A stretch of DNA of 64,000 bases from Lytechinus variegatus (GCF_018143015.1 NC_054757.1:9000001-9064000), one strand, 5' to 3'. Positions 25,301 to 35,915 are shown, numbered from the stretch's first letter. Notes: a model not told the origin generated them from the sequence alone. Numbers and translations: made by a program.

Positions 25301-28300
25301 ATTAGACCATCTGCTTGTAGACCAAGTGGGTTTAGCCATGATAGTGTTAGGCAATCTGAGCATTAGACCATCTGTGTGTAGACCAAGTGGGTTTAGCCAT
25401 GATAGTGTTAGGCCATTAGAGAATTAGACCATGTGCTTGTAAACCAAGTGGTTTAGCCATGATAGTGTTAGGCAATCTGAGAATTAGACCATCTGCTAGT
25501 AGACCAAGTGGGTTTAGCCATGATAGTGTTAGGCAATCAGAGAATTAGACCATCTGCTTGTAGACCAAGTGGGTTTAGCCATGATAGTGTTAGGCAATCA
25601 GAGAATTAGACCATCTGCTTGTAGACCAAGTGGGTTTAGCCATGATAGTGTTAGGCAATCTGAGAATTAGACCATCTGTTAGTAGACCAAGTGGGTTTAG
25701 CCGTGATAGTGTTAGGCAATCAGAGAATTAGATGATCTGTTAGTAGACCAAGTGGGTTAAGCCATGGTAGTGTTAGGCAATCAGAGAATTAGACCATCTG
25801 CATGTAGACCAAGTGGGTTTAGCCATGATAGTGTTAGGCAATCTGAGAATTAGACCATCTGTTTGTAGACCAAGTGGGTTTAGCCATGGTAGTGTTAGGC
25901 AATCTGAGCATTAGACCATCTGCTAGTAGACCAGGTGGGTTTAGCCATGGTAGTGTTAGGCAATCTTAGAATAAGATGATCTGTTTGTAGACCAAGTGGG
26001 TTTAGCCATGATAGTGTTAAGAAATCTGAAAATTAGACCATCTGTTTGTAGACCAAGTGGGTTTAGCCATGATAGTGTTAGGCAATCAGAGAATTAGACC
26101 ATCTGTGTGTAGACCAAGTGGGTTTAGCCATGATAGTGTTAGGCAATCTGAGAATTAGACCATCTGCTTGTAGACCAGGTGGGTTTAGCCATGGTAGTGT
26201 TAGGCAATCTGAGAATAAGATGATCTGTTTGTAGACCAAGTGGGTTTAGCCATGATAGTGTTAGGCAATCTTAGAATAAGATGATCTGTTTGTAGACCAA
26301 GTGGGTTTAGCCATGATAGTGTTAAGAAATCTGAGCATTAGACCATCTGCTAGCAGACCAAGTGGGTTAACCCTAAAAAGACTGGGGGGGCCTTTTAGGT
26401 CCCCCCTGTACATAAATCGCGATAACTTTTTTGCGCATGAAGCGTTCACGCCGCCATTTCATGACTTTTTTCTCTTGAGTTTTGCGCAACTTTTGATACC
26501 AAATTTGTATACCCCCATGCCGCGGTTGCGGAGTTACGTAACATTTTCGTATCACATGTCACGTAAGAAATTGAAATTTGTATTCGTTTGTGTGTAAAGT
26601 GTATGGTATTTGAATGAATGTTATACACATTGTTTTCTAACTACATTTTTATTTGTTTCTTTCTATATTATGTCACTTGTGAATTCAAGTAGCAGTTCTA
26701 GGATATGAAAATAATGAAAAACATTGCATAAAAAAATAAAGAAATACATAAGAAATGCAAAAAAAAGAAATACATAAGAAATTAAAATCAAAGAAAAACA
26801 TAAGAAAAGTAATGCAATAAAACATGCCAATTATTGTATTTCTCTACATAACGCATGCGGAGTACTTATTTGCATATTTAGTAATTACTAATTTGCATAA
26901 GCATATCTAATAATTCAAGCATGAAACAACACAATTCCATGATAAACAACCTCTTCTTACAGCTGAAAACCTTGAAACAGGAATTTATGGACCGCAATAA
27001 GTACCAAAATATGAAAAATTCAATTTTTTGATAAAAATTTGCATATTCACATAATTAATTATGAATATAATTTGCATAAATTATGTGATATCTCTTATGC
27101 TTTGTTTTCACCAGCTAGTGTACATGTAACACATCACTTGTTTATCTTCCAAGATTGCTTTGGCTCATTGCAAGAGAGTGAAATGCAATAAAACATGAAA
27201 AATGTTGTATTTCTCTACATAACGCGTGCAGAGTACTTATTTGCATATTTAGTAATTACTAATTTGCATAAGCATATCTAATAATTCAAGCACAAAATAA
27301 CACAATTCCATGATAAACAACCTCTTCTTACAGCTGAAAACCTTGAAACGGGAATTTATGGACCGCAATAGGTACCAGAGTATGAAAATTTCAATTTTTT
27401 GATAAAAATTTGCATATTCGCATAATTAATTATGAATATATTAAAAATTACAATGAATATCAGTATTTTGACTATGTTTTCTTTTAGAGGACATGACAAA
27501 GGATGTGTGTGCCAAATTTGGTTGCGATCGGACGACCAACGGCCGAGATCTTAGGGGGGGCCCAAAAGGCCCCCCCCCCCCCAGTTTTTCTAGCCTCCAA
27601 AATAGCCCAGTCTTTTTAGGGTTAAGCCTTGATAGTGTTAGGCAATCTGAGAATGAGACCATCTGTTTCTAGACCAAGTGGGTTTAGCCATGGTAGTGTT
27701 AGGCAATCTGAGCATTAGACCATCTGTGTGTAGACCAAGTGGGTTTAGCCATGATAGTGTTAGGCAATCAGAGAATTAGACCATCTGTGTGTAGACCAAG
27801 TGGGTTTAGCCATGATAGTGTTAGGCAATCTGAGCATTAGACCATTTTCTTGTAGACCAAGTAGGTTTAGCCATGATAGTGTTATGCAATCAGAGAATTA
27901 GACCATTTTCTTGTAGACCAAGTAGGTTTAGCCATGATAGTGTTAGGCCATTAGAGAATTAGACCATTTGCTTGTAAACCAAGTGGTTTAGCCATGATAG
28001 TGTTGGGCCATTAGAGAATTAGACCATGTGCTTGTAAACCAAATGGTTTAGCCATGATAGTGTTAGGCAATCTGAGAATTAGACCATCTGTTAGTGGACC
28101 AAGTGGGTTTAGCCATGATAGTGATAGACAATCTGAAAATTAGATTGTCTGTTTGTAGACCAAGTGGGTTTAGCCATGATAGTGTTAGGCAATCTGAGAA
28201 TTAGACCATCTGTGTGTAGACCAAGTGGGTTTAGCCATGATAGTGTTAGGCAATCTGAGAATTAGACCATCTGTTTGTAGACCAAGTGGGTTTAGCCATG

Positions 28301-31300
28301 GTAGTGTTAGGCAATCTGAGCATTAGACCATCTGCTTGTAGACCAGGTGGGTTTAGCCATGGTAGTGTTAGGCAATCTTAGAATAAGATGATCTGTTTGT
28401 AGACCAAGTGGGTTTAGCCATGATAGTGTTAGGCAATCTGAGAATTAGACCATCTGTGTGTAGACCAAGTGGGTTTAGCCATGATAGTGTTAGGCAATCT
28501 TAGAATAAGATGATCTGTTTGTAGACCAAGTGGGTTTAGCCATGGTAGTGTTAGGCAATCTTAGAATAAGATGATCTGTTTGTAGACCAAGTGGGTTTAG
28601 CCATGATAGTGTTAGGCAATCTTAGAATAAGATAATCTGTTTGTAGACCAAGTGGGTTTAGCCATGATAGTGTTAAGAAATCTGAGCATTAGACCATCTG
28701 CTAGCAGACCAAGTGGGTTAACCCTAAAAAGACTGGGGGGGCCTTTTAGGTCCCCCCCTGTACATAAATCGCGATAACTTTTTTGCGCATGAAGCGTTCG
28801 CGCCGCCATTTCATGACTTTTTTCTCTTGAGTTTTGCGCAACTTTTGATACCAAATTTGTATACCCCCATGCCGCGGTTGCGGAGTTACGTAACATTTTC
28901 GTATCACATGTCACGTAAGAAATTGAAATTTGTATTCGTTTGTGTGTAAAGTGTATGGTATTTGAATGAATGTTATACACATTGTTTTCTAACTACATTT
29001 TTATTTGTTTCTTTCTATATTATGTCACTTGTGAATTCAAGTAGCAGTTCTAGGATATGAAAATAATGAAAAACATTGCATAAAAAAATAAAGAAATACA
29101 TAAGAAATGCATAAAAAAGAAATACATAAGAAATTAAAATCAAAGAAAAACATAAGAAAAGTAATGCAATAAAACATGCCAATTATTGTATTTCTCTACA
29201 TAACGCATGCGGAGTACTTATTTGCATATTTAGTAATTACTAATTTGCATAAGCATATCTAATAATTCAAGCATGAAACAACACAATTCCATGATAAACA
29301 ACCTCTTCTTACAGCTGAAAACCTTGAAACAGGAATTTATGGACCGCAATAAGTACCAAAATATGAAAAATTCAATTTTCTGATAAAAATTTGCATATTC
29401 ACATAATTAATTATGAATATAATTTGCATAAATTATGTGATATCTCTTATGCTTTGTTTTCACCAGCTAGTGTACATGTAACACATCACTTGTTTATCTT
29501 CCAAGATTGCTTTGGCTCATTGCAAGAGAGTGAAATGCAATAAAACATGAAAAATGTTGTATTTCTCTACATAACGCATGCAGAGTACTTATTTGCATAT
29601 TTAGTAATTACTAATTTGCATAAGCATATCTAATAATTCAAGCACAAAATAACACAATTCCATGATAAACAACCTCTTCTTACAGCTGAAAACCTTGAAA
29701 CGGGAATTTATGGACCGCAATAGGTACCAAAGTATGAAAATTTCAATTTTTTGATAAAAATTTGCATATTCGCATAATTAATTATGAATATATTAAAAAT
29801 TACAATGAATATCAGTATTTTGACTATGTTTTCTTTTAGAGGACATGACAAAGGATGTGTGTGCCAAATTTGGTTGCGATCAGACGACCAACGGCCGAGA
29901 TCTTAGGGGGGGCCCAAAAGGCCCCCCCCCCCCCAGTTTTTCTAGCCTCCAAAATAGCCCAGTCTTTTTAGGGTTAAGCCTTGATAGTGTTAGGAAATCT
30001 GAGAATGAGACCATCTGTTTCTAGACCAAGTGGGTTTAGCCATGGTAGTGTTAGGCAATCTGAGCATTAGACCATCTGTTTGTAGACCAAGTGGGTTTAG
30101 CCATGATAGTGTTAGGCAATCAGAGAATTAGACCATCTGTGTGTAGACCAAGTGGGTTTAGCCATGATAGTGTTAGGCAATCTGAGCATTAGACCATTTT
30201 CTTGTAGACCAAGTAGGTTTAGCCATGATAGTGTTATGCAATCAGAGAATTAGACCATTTTCTTGTAGACCAAGTGGGTTTAGCCATGATAGTGATAGGC
30301 AATCAGAGAATTAGACCATCTGTGTGTAGACCAAGTGGGTTTAGCCATGATAGTGTTAGGCAATCTGAGAATTAGACCATCTGTTAGTAGACCAAGTGGG
30401 TTTAGCCATGATAGTGATAGGCAATCTGAAAATTAGATTATCTGTTTGTAGACCAAGTGGGTTTAGCCATGATAGTGTTAGGCAATCTGAGAATTAGACC
30501 ATCTGTGTGTAGACCAAGTGGGTTAAGCCTTGATAGTGTTAGGCAATCTGAGAATTAGACCATCTGTTAGTAGACCAAGTGGGTTTAGCCATGATAGTGA
30601 TAGGCAATCTGAAAATTAGATTATCTGTTTGTAGACCAAGTGGGTTTAGCCATGATAGTGTTAGGCAATCTGAGAATAAGACCATCTGCGTGTAGACCAA
30701 GTGGGTTTAGCCATGATAGTGTTAGGCAATCAGAGAATTAGACCATCTGTTTGTAGACCAAGTGGGTTTAGCCATGATAGTGTTAGGCAATCTGAGAATT
30801 AGACCATCTGTGTGTAGACCAAGTGGGTTAAGCCATGACAGTGTTTGGCAATCTGAGAACTAGACCATCTGTTAGTAGACCAAGTGGGTTTAGCCATGAT
30901 AGTGATAGGCAATCTGAGCATTAGACCATCTGTGTGTAGACCAAGTGGGTTAAGCCTTGATAGTGTTAGGCAATCTGAGAATTAGACCATCTGTGTGTAG
31001 ACCAAGTGGGTTTAGCCATGATAGTGTTAGGCAATCTGAGCATTAGACCATCTGTGTGTAGACCAAGTGGGTTAAGCCTTGATAGTGTTAGGCAATCTGA
31101 GAATAAGACCAATCTGCTTGTAGACCAAGTGGATACAAATCACATTCAACAACATAGATTTGAACAACAATAATATTAATAGTAATGATGGTGATGATGA
31201 TGATAACAACAATATGCATTGTGCAATGTTTATGTGATGGTCAATAAATGCTCCTAAGCACTGTATATGATTAACCAAATCTTAGCATGACATTCATAAC

Positions 31301-33905
31301 TAATGTTTGATTCCAAACGTTAACCACACGAGCCACTTTTTAATTCACTATCCAACCATTATTGGTTAATAATTTATAAATGTAACCTATGTATGATTCG
31401 TTTTCCAGTATCAGCTACTGATCTTCAAATGCCCTCTGCGTTGTGACAGAAATGCCTCAGATTGTTTCCACCAATGTCTGATGTACTGTTACACAAACTA
31501 TATACATTACTTCAGTCACCATATTTCTTAAGCTGAATTCTATAAATTTACTAAGCTGAATTCTTTATCTTTTTATCCATTATCAATGCATTGTTAAACC
31601 CAGGTGACAGTGACAGAGCAGTAACGGCTGACGATCTTCAGAAGCTTCCGTACCTATCATGTGCTCTCAAGGAATCCCTGAGGATATTTCCTTCCGTTCC
31701 TATCATAGGACGTGACCTTGAAGAAGACTGTACCATCGGTAAGAGAGACACTTGTGTGCGTCATTTGCTGAAAAGGGGTGGGGGAGGGGATTATGCCTCC
31801 CAAGACCATTTCATCTACATTTTGTGCAATATGTCCAAAGAGGATTTTTCATCGACATTTCCTGTCATTTTGCTGTTAATGCTTGCACAACCTTTTAGCC
31901 CAAAATTCTCAATGGTCGGGTATGGTCAGTTCGGGATTTGCATGGTTTCAATGGTTCACATTTTGGAGATGTGCATGTCAACTCAAATCCCTCATTGCCC
32001 TTCAAAATGATAATTATTTATTAATGCATCATTATTTAGCTTCCAACAATGAATAGCAATTATAAGTGTCATTAGCAATGTCGGTAAAAAACACAAACAA
32101 TAGAAAATAAAGTAATTTGGTAAAAAATAAGATACAGATTCAATGAAAATCAGGGGTGTGAGAGTTCAGATTTTTATTTGTTTTCAGATTTTTTTTTGTT
32201 TTTATATTCAGCTTAATTTCAGCCTATTTTGGGCTTTCCTCTGTACAAAAAAGTATAGGAGCTCTTTCTATTTCTGATTTTTTCAACACTCTTCAGCTTT
32301 TTTCCAGATCTTTTTATTTGTGACCATTCACACCCCTGATGGAAATATGTTTTTTATATTTTTCATAGTATATTTGCTATTATGGCCATAAAGAGTCGGG
32401 ACCTAGAATAATATTTCAACCTTTAATTCTTGATTATGAGCAGAATTCATGCATCCGTGAATCATTTGTTGATTAGCATAGTCAACGAAATCAAAATTTT
32501 TTTCTTAAAATTTCCAATGCTATTTTGTAAATTATGCCTCATGCATAAATATTTGGCATGCAGACCACAGCCAAGAACAGGAGGGGGGGGGGAGTATGGT
32601 ATCTATGTAGCAGTTGAGATGCATGATATACCGTCAAAGAAATGATGCACCACGCCGTACACCGGGGTACCGTAGTACCCCGGGGTACGGCGTTGTGCAG
32701 CGCCATCTCGTGTTGTAATAGTGTACAGTTACATTGTTGTCATGGTGATCACGGTCGTACGATCGGTGCGACAATCATGACAATGATGGGGACAATGATC
32801 ACAACGCCTATTTCCTTTCTTTGATACAATCTTATGCCAATAATAGTAAACAAATAGAATAAAGTTATCATTTGCATGCATTAATTGTTACATAAGATCA
32901 CTAAAAAGAAAAAAAAATCTGTACAAAACATTAAAATATACTTGTACACATTTTTGGTAACCCAGGGTACAGCGCAAAAAATAAAATAAATAATTCAACA
33001 AAATGGCGGATTATTATTTGGTACCCCAGGGTACCAAATACTGCATCAAATGCCCCTATGTTAATTTAAGACCTATTTTGAATATAAATGAAAAATATTA
33101 AAAGCTGAAATCATGGCGTTCACCTCTGAGAACCCGACATATTCTTTAAAAAGTTATTTTCTCATGGTTTCTAGATGGTAAGACAGTCCCCAAAGGAACC
33201 CTTCTCATCATCGCCATAGGATCCCTTCATCGAGATCCCACGCAGTTCCCTGACCCGTTAGTGTTTGATCCTGATAGATTCTTGCCAGAGGTGTCTTCCA
33301 AGAGACATCCCTTCTCCTATGTACCCTTTTCTGCTGGCCCAAGGAATTGTATTGGTAAGTTTCAATTAATATCTGTTTGATGATGGTTACCGGTTATCAA
33401 ACAAAAGAATATATCACTGGATGTAAAATCAAAAGAAAGTTACGAAAAGTAGCATACTTTGGGTGCACCGATGGATCCGTTCTTTGTAATTCAGATGACC
33501 ATAACTTCAGGAGATTAAAGTTAAGGCCGACAGAGATCTTCATAAAATAGTTCCCTGATCAACTTTATATCAGGAACAATCTTGCAGCTATTGTGCTGCT
33601 GTTAGGTTGCAAACTCGAGCCTTCAGGGTTGCTACTAGAATCTATCACGAAAGTGCTGAAAATATCTGAGAATTATTCTGCGCACAAAGGTTATTTTCTG
33701 TGATTCATGGTGTGTATGTTGGCTTTCGTCTGATCTCCTTTCAGGTCAACGATTTGCCCTAATGGAAGAAAAGGTATTGGTTGCGAACATTCTGCGCCGT
33801 TTCTCCCTGGAGTCAACCCAGTCTCTCAAGGACACCATGCCCATCGCCGAGTTGATCCTGCGACCCTCGGAAGGCATTATCCTGAAGATCACACACAGGA
33901 AGTAA
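11017..33905 (+). CDS. cytochrome P450, CYP4 family, CYP4V-like (11 coding exons)
   Basis: Complete gene. Exons: 11017-11182, 12570-12688, 15456-15541, 16283-16476, 19894-19963, 20898-21024, 21809-21976, 22631-22733, 31604-31738, 33175-33354, 33745-33905. They sum to 1509 nt, 502 residues plus TAA, and every intron is GT-AG with matching phase. The start has good context (cagcATGG) and gives an N-terminal membrane anchor (about residues 4-25) followed by a proline-rich hinge. Landmarks: [20 protein letters not shown] (C-helix region), I-helix FMFEGHDTT with Glu310, ExxR at 368-371, PDRF, and heme ligand Cys448 in [13 protein letters not shown]4 enzymes are ER-bound monooxygenases that omega-hydroxylate fatty acids; Glu310 sits where many CYP4 proteins bind heme covalently. 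Human CYP4V2 (525 aa, recalled) is the closest match I know. Confidence 0.95.
11183..12569 (+). other. P450 intron 1
   Basis: 1.4 kb, AT-rich. No repeat ends or RNA gene were recognised. Its last part is a C-rich tract serving as the polypyrimidine signal. Confidence 0.7.
12570..12688 (+). CDS. P450 exon 2
   Basis: Preceded by a C-rich tract and cag. Encodes residues 56-95, ending FIYNPQYAE, the first beta-sheet region of the fold. Ends in phase 0 at gtgagt. Confidence 0.92.
13822..14093. mobile_element. MITE with GGGCCCTGTTGTAC ends
   Basis: The left end gggccctgttgtacaaagag is matched in reverse at 14074-14093. Each end also folds on itself through gttacgattgat / atcaatcgtaac, giving nested inverted repeats. 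It lies in P450 intron 2. Confidence 0.85.
14603..15034. mobile_element. MITE with GTCTGCACCATCCC ends
   Basis: The left end (gtctgcaccatcccaag) is roughly mirrored by ctcgggatggtgcagcacc at 15016-15034. Inside are repeated ctcgagatt motifs and a near-duplicate cagacgcactc(g/a)ggattgttta segment. It lies in P450 intron 2 and is probably old, as the arms have diverged. Confidence 0.65.
15256..15412. mobile_element. 157-bp MITE, ends TACCTTGGTCACATTTGC
   Basis: Near-perfect inverted arms: taccttggtcacatttgc at the left and its reverse complement ending at 15412. Both arms contain ctacggcagccgta and aaacggc inner motifs. TA at both edges suggests a TA target. A decayed relative lies at 54605-54750. 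Confidence 0.88.
15456..15541 (+). CDS. P450 exon 3
   Basis: Short 86-nt exon with no long open frame of its own. Encodes [12 protein letters not shown] and [11 protein letters not shown]. It was placed by phase (0 in, 2 out) and by similarity to the CYP4V2 segment leading to LLTSTG. Confidence 0.88.
16283..16476 (+). CDS. P450 exon 4
   Basis: Completes Ser124 and encodes [18 protein letters not shown] through LCVLDVIC. This is the strongly conserved C-helix with the heme-contacting WxxRR motif. Donor gtgaga. Confidence 0.95.
16508..17058. mobile_element. palindromic MITE, ends TTAAAGGACAAGTC
   Basis: Starts TTAAAGGACAAGTC and ends gtggacttgacctttaa. The arms include a shared tgaaaatttcatcaaaatc and its complement. 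The same family as 50255-50866. It lies in P450 intron 4. Confidence 0.87.
18031..19813. mobile_element. Mutator-like DNA transposon with 9-bp target duplication
   Basis: Flanked by the 9-bp direct repeat GTATATATG (18022-18030 and 19814-19822). Ends are inverted (acatcgtaattgcgaagg at the left; ccttcggaattacgaatgt at the right), each continued by ccgaaggttcg minisatellite units. A second, inner inverted pair (aaagtagacaaccgaag at about 18100 and cttcgtgtgtctacttt at about 19497) bounds the unique core. A 9-bp duplication fits the Mutator/MULE group. A - strand stretch at 19320-19517 resembles a FLYWCH zinc finger split across two frames. The element is non-functional and sits in P450 intron 4. 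Confidence 0.7.
19320..19517 (-). pseudogene. possible FLYWCH-like zinc finger remnant
   Basis: One frame reads [16 protein letters not shown] and an overlapping frame continues [20 protein letters not shown] then RNEIIRH. The order of an aromatic-rich strand, a YRCRG cysteine and a trailing His is what I recall of FLYWCH fingers in Mutator-like transposases. The two halves are in different frames, so the region is broken. Identification is by eye only. Confidence 0.3.
19894..19963 (+). CDS. P450 exon 5
   Basis: 70-nt exon encoding [11 protein letters not shown] through NAVIR, which matches the ETAMGK motif of CYP4V proteins. It starts right after the Mutator-like element in intron 4. Confidence 0.92.
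19964..20897 (+). other. P450 intron 5
   Basis: No gene seen. Contains a tgaa tetranucleotide run near 20465-20500, probably the edge of a decayed retroelement tail. Confidence 0.5.
20898..21024 (+). CDS. P450 exon 6
   Basis: Encodes the F/G-helix region ([17 protein letters not shown] through LHKMTNT). Phase 2 in, phase 0 out; donor gtgagt. Confidence 0.92.
21064..21668 (-). repeat. 61-bp satellite, about 10 copies, reverse orientation (intron 6)
   Basis: About ten head-to-tail copies of cctaacactatcatggctaa... cacttggtctac... gatggtctaattctcag, period 61 bp. This is the reverse complement of the intron 8 array. Copies differ at only a few positions, so the array is recently homogenised. 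Confidence 0.93.
21809..21976 (+). CDS. P450 exon 7
   Basis: 56 whole codons ending in the CYP4 signature EVDTFMFE. The last residue is Glu310, the expected covalent heme-linking acid. The exon sits between the intron 6 satellite array and the GAT-rich intron 7. Confidence 0.94.
21980..22440 (+). repeat. imperfect (GAT)n/(GGT)n microsatellite
   Basis: About 460 bp of gatgat, ggtggt and gctgat triplets just after the exon 7 donor, in intron 7. The His/Ser-rich frames on the other strand are translation artefacts. Confidence 0.9.
22631..22733 (+). CDS. P450 exon 8
   Basis: Begins [14 protein letters not shown], the oxygen-activating part of the I-helix, and ends SVFG in phase 1. The 8.9-kb intron 8 follows. 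Confidence 0.94.
23142..26370 (+). repeat. 61-bp satellite, first block (intron 8)
   Basis: Roughly 52 head-to-tail copies of a 61-bp unit (ttaggcaatctgagaattag, accatctg, tagaccaagtgggtttagcc, atgatagtg). Variant positions such as tttagcc/ttaagcc and tgtttg/tgtgtg/ttag recur in different orders, as expected from unequal exchange. Ends at the TTAA where a piggyBac-like element is inserted. Confidence 0.95.
26371..27621. mobile_element. TTAA-flanked piggyBac-like non-autonomous element, copy 1
   Basis: Inverted ends CCCTAAAAAGACTGG / CCAGTCTTTTTAGGG, flanked by TTAA at 26367-26370 and 27622-27625. Subterminal G-run/C-run hairpins lie at both ends. The interior holds a ~258-bp segment duplicated at 26811-27070 and 27182-27440. 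No transposase frame. CCC...GGG termini plus a TTAA target are the piggyBac pattern. The TTAA came from the gggttaagcc variant of the satellite. Confidence 0.88.
27622..28721 (+). repeat. 61-bp satellite, second block
   Basis: About 18 units between the two inserted elements, same orientation as the first block. Includes rare variants such as accattttcttg that recur exactly 2351 bp further on. Confidence 0.94.
28722..29973. mobile_element. piggyBac-like element, copy 2 (duplicate of copy 1)
   Basis: About 99% identical by eye to 26371-27621 (roughly eight differences), with identical satellite junctions on both sides. It therefore arose by duplication of a satellite-plus-element block, not by an independent insertion. 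Flanked by TTAA at 28718-28721 and 29974-29977. Confidence 0.9.
29974..31131 (+). repeat. 61-bp satellite, third block
   Basis: About 19 units, ending near 31131 where unique intron sequence resumes about 470 bp before exon 9. Confidence 0.93.
31604..31738 (+). CDS. P450 exon 9
   Basis: Encodes the K-helix: [16 protein letters not shown] carries the invariant ExxR pair (Glu368, Arg371). Donor gtaaga. Confidence 0.94.
32647..32698. repeat. hairpin built on GGGGTACC / GGTACCCC
   Basis: Arms of 23 bp (32647-32669 and 32676-32698) pair with two mismatches around a 6-nt loop. Related ggtaccc palindromes follow at about 32954 and 33016-33040, and one is at 63408 in KAT8. Possibly the ends of a small DNA element in P450 intron 9. 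Confidence 0.6.
33175..33354 (+). CDS. P450 exon 10
   Basis: Encodes the meander region (FDPDRFLPE) and the heme-binding loop [11 protein letters not shown] with the axial thiolate Cys448. Acceptor ttctag; donor gtaagt. Confidence 0.95.
33745..33905 (+). CDS. P450 exon 11 and stop
   Basis: Begins [20 protein letters not shown] (L-helix) and ends ITHRK followed by TAA at 33903-33905. An AATAAA at 34264-34269 is a plausible polyadenylation signal. Confidence 0.94.
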
Positions 33906-35738
33906 CAAGGATCGGGTCTTTCGATAAGCCATTTGAAAATCTTTTATCAACTTCTTTGGGGTTTTCTCTATGGTACTACACAGTAATGCATAGAATTGAT
34001 AATACATATCATTTTTATAGCACACTTTCCTTCTTATATAGATGCTCAAGGCGCATCAGAGCAAACTACAGAAAGAGAGAAAAATACACTACAAGTTCGA
34101 ATTATCCAAGGATAGCCTCCAATACATAGATGGTTGTCTGTCAAAAAGCACCATTATGTAGGTACAGTTTCAAGTTTTCACAATCAGTGGAAAATAATTC
34201 CTTAGGGCCGGCCCCACATGAACAAAGGCCTGTTTCTCCCATGATTTCTTTGACAGTGAGACTAATAAATAAGATTGCATGTTTCATATCATTTGTGTGT
34301 TGGCAATTGAGCATGACTTGTTTATCACCCCCCTTCATCATCAATTCAGTATTCTTTTTTTTCAATCTTTTATCTTTGCATTCAATATGTTGTAAAAAAG
34401 CTCATTTGTGTTATATTTTTGCTACAGACCCCCCCCCCCCGCTTAGAACTGCAAGAATATGTGTGGCGATATTTGGTATTCATGTTTATAAATTTTATTT
34501 TTATAATTCCTTTTGACATTAATGGGATAAAATGTGCCTTGAATATTATTTGTATACATATTTTAATACTCTGTAAAATGTGCAGTCATTCTGATTGTTT
34601 TATGGATTACATGTGCATACTTCATTTGTAAATACATGAAAAATGCTTTTAAAATGAAATATTGATTAGATTTTTATATACATTGTTTATATACATCATA
34701 TTAGTGAACATTTCCCTATGTGAAATTGGCCGATTTAGGTACCGGGTACTTAAAGATAAATGCCAGTTGTGGTAACGATCTCAAAATGACTTTTTACAGA
34801 ATCTTATATAATGACCACCTCTAGACGTGTCTGTTTGTATGAATAAAAAATATGTGCCAAAGGATTCTGGAAGAAATTGTGTAATTGCTGAGAAATAAGC
34901 AAAATAAGCGCGGATTCAGTCACTTCTGTCAGGTCTTTATTCCAGCAATAATAATACGCTGTCCCGTGTGTGCCTATCTGTGTTGGCGATCTTCAGTGTG
35001 ATCGTTTTTCAGCTAAGATTTTATGATTTCACAAAGTTCAGTTTATGTAACTGTACCAGATCTAGATCCACGATGATATAGTAATACTTAACCTTGGTTT
35101 TACAGACTTTCCACAAAATCAGTCTTTTACTGCAACTACTTTCGTAGTTAATGGTATACCTACAACTTACAGTACGGAAAAAACAATCTAAAGCCTTGTA
35201 TATCAACATGTAGTAGTGACAAATCTGAGCCAATATTGAACAAATCAGTCCTTGTGATGCAATGTTCAATTTCCTTGTAAGATTTTATTCAATCTTCCTT
35301 TGTTACTAGAAAATGGCATCTAAATATATGTTATGGATTTGTAAATAATGATTCAATTGTGTCCAATTTTAATGTCTATGTGAGGTATCGTTAAAAAGTG
35401 AAATGTTTAAAAACAATCTTTTTGTGTTAAAGTTTGTTCATGTTTTCTCATATATAGAAAGTGTGTTGACATCCAGTCTTTAGTGTTAGATAAAAAACAT
35501 GTTCACTTCAGTGTTGTAAAGGCCATCCATTCATTAAACATGTAGTCCCTTATCTCATCTTATATTGGTGTTTTTGTTTTTTATAAATATTATTTGTCAC
35601 TAATGTCATAATGTGAACTAAGTTGAATACATGTTACTTTGTCAGCTGATATATTTGATTTCATTTAGATGATGGTTCTGGGTTATTTTTCTTCAGTTCA
35701 CAAAGCTGCCACTAATTTAAGAAGTTAAATCCACATTG
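33906..35738. other. P450 3' flank
   Basis: Probable 3' untranslated region to about 34290 (AATAAA at 34264), then AT-rich intergenic DNA with no recognisable gene. Confidence 0.5.
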
Positions 35739-35739
35739 T

Positions 35740-35915
35740 GCTGCACTCGACCCAGGTGAGGTAAATGGGTACCCGGCAGGATTAATTCCTTGAATGCATG
35801 AGCGCTGAGAGGCAGCTCGAGCTAAAGCTGTGGTAATAATAACAACGTGCCTCGGAATAGAATATTTCTAGATAGATGGCGGTATATAAATGCCTATTAT
35901 TATTATTATTAAATT
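35740..35915 (+). mobile_element. 5'-truncated SINE with (ATT)n tail
   Basis: Shares the core segment (cccaggtg ... aaatgggtaccc ... ggat) with the SINE at 37409 but lacks its tRNA-like head. Ends tatataaatgcc followed by (tatta)n. Confidence 0.6.

Noticed and set aside
21064-31131. Regular 61-bp repeats that look like a CRISPR array at first sight
   Set aside because: The whole 61-bp unit repeats with no unique spacers, and it lies inside introns of an animal gene.
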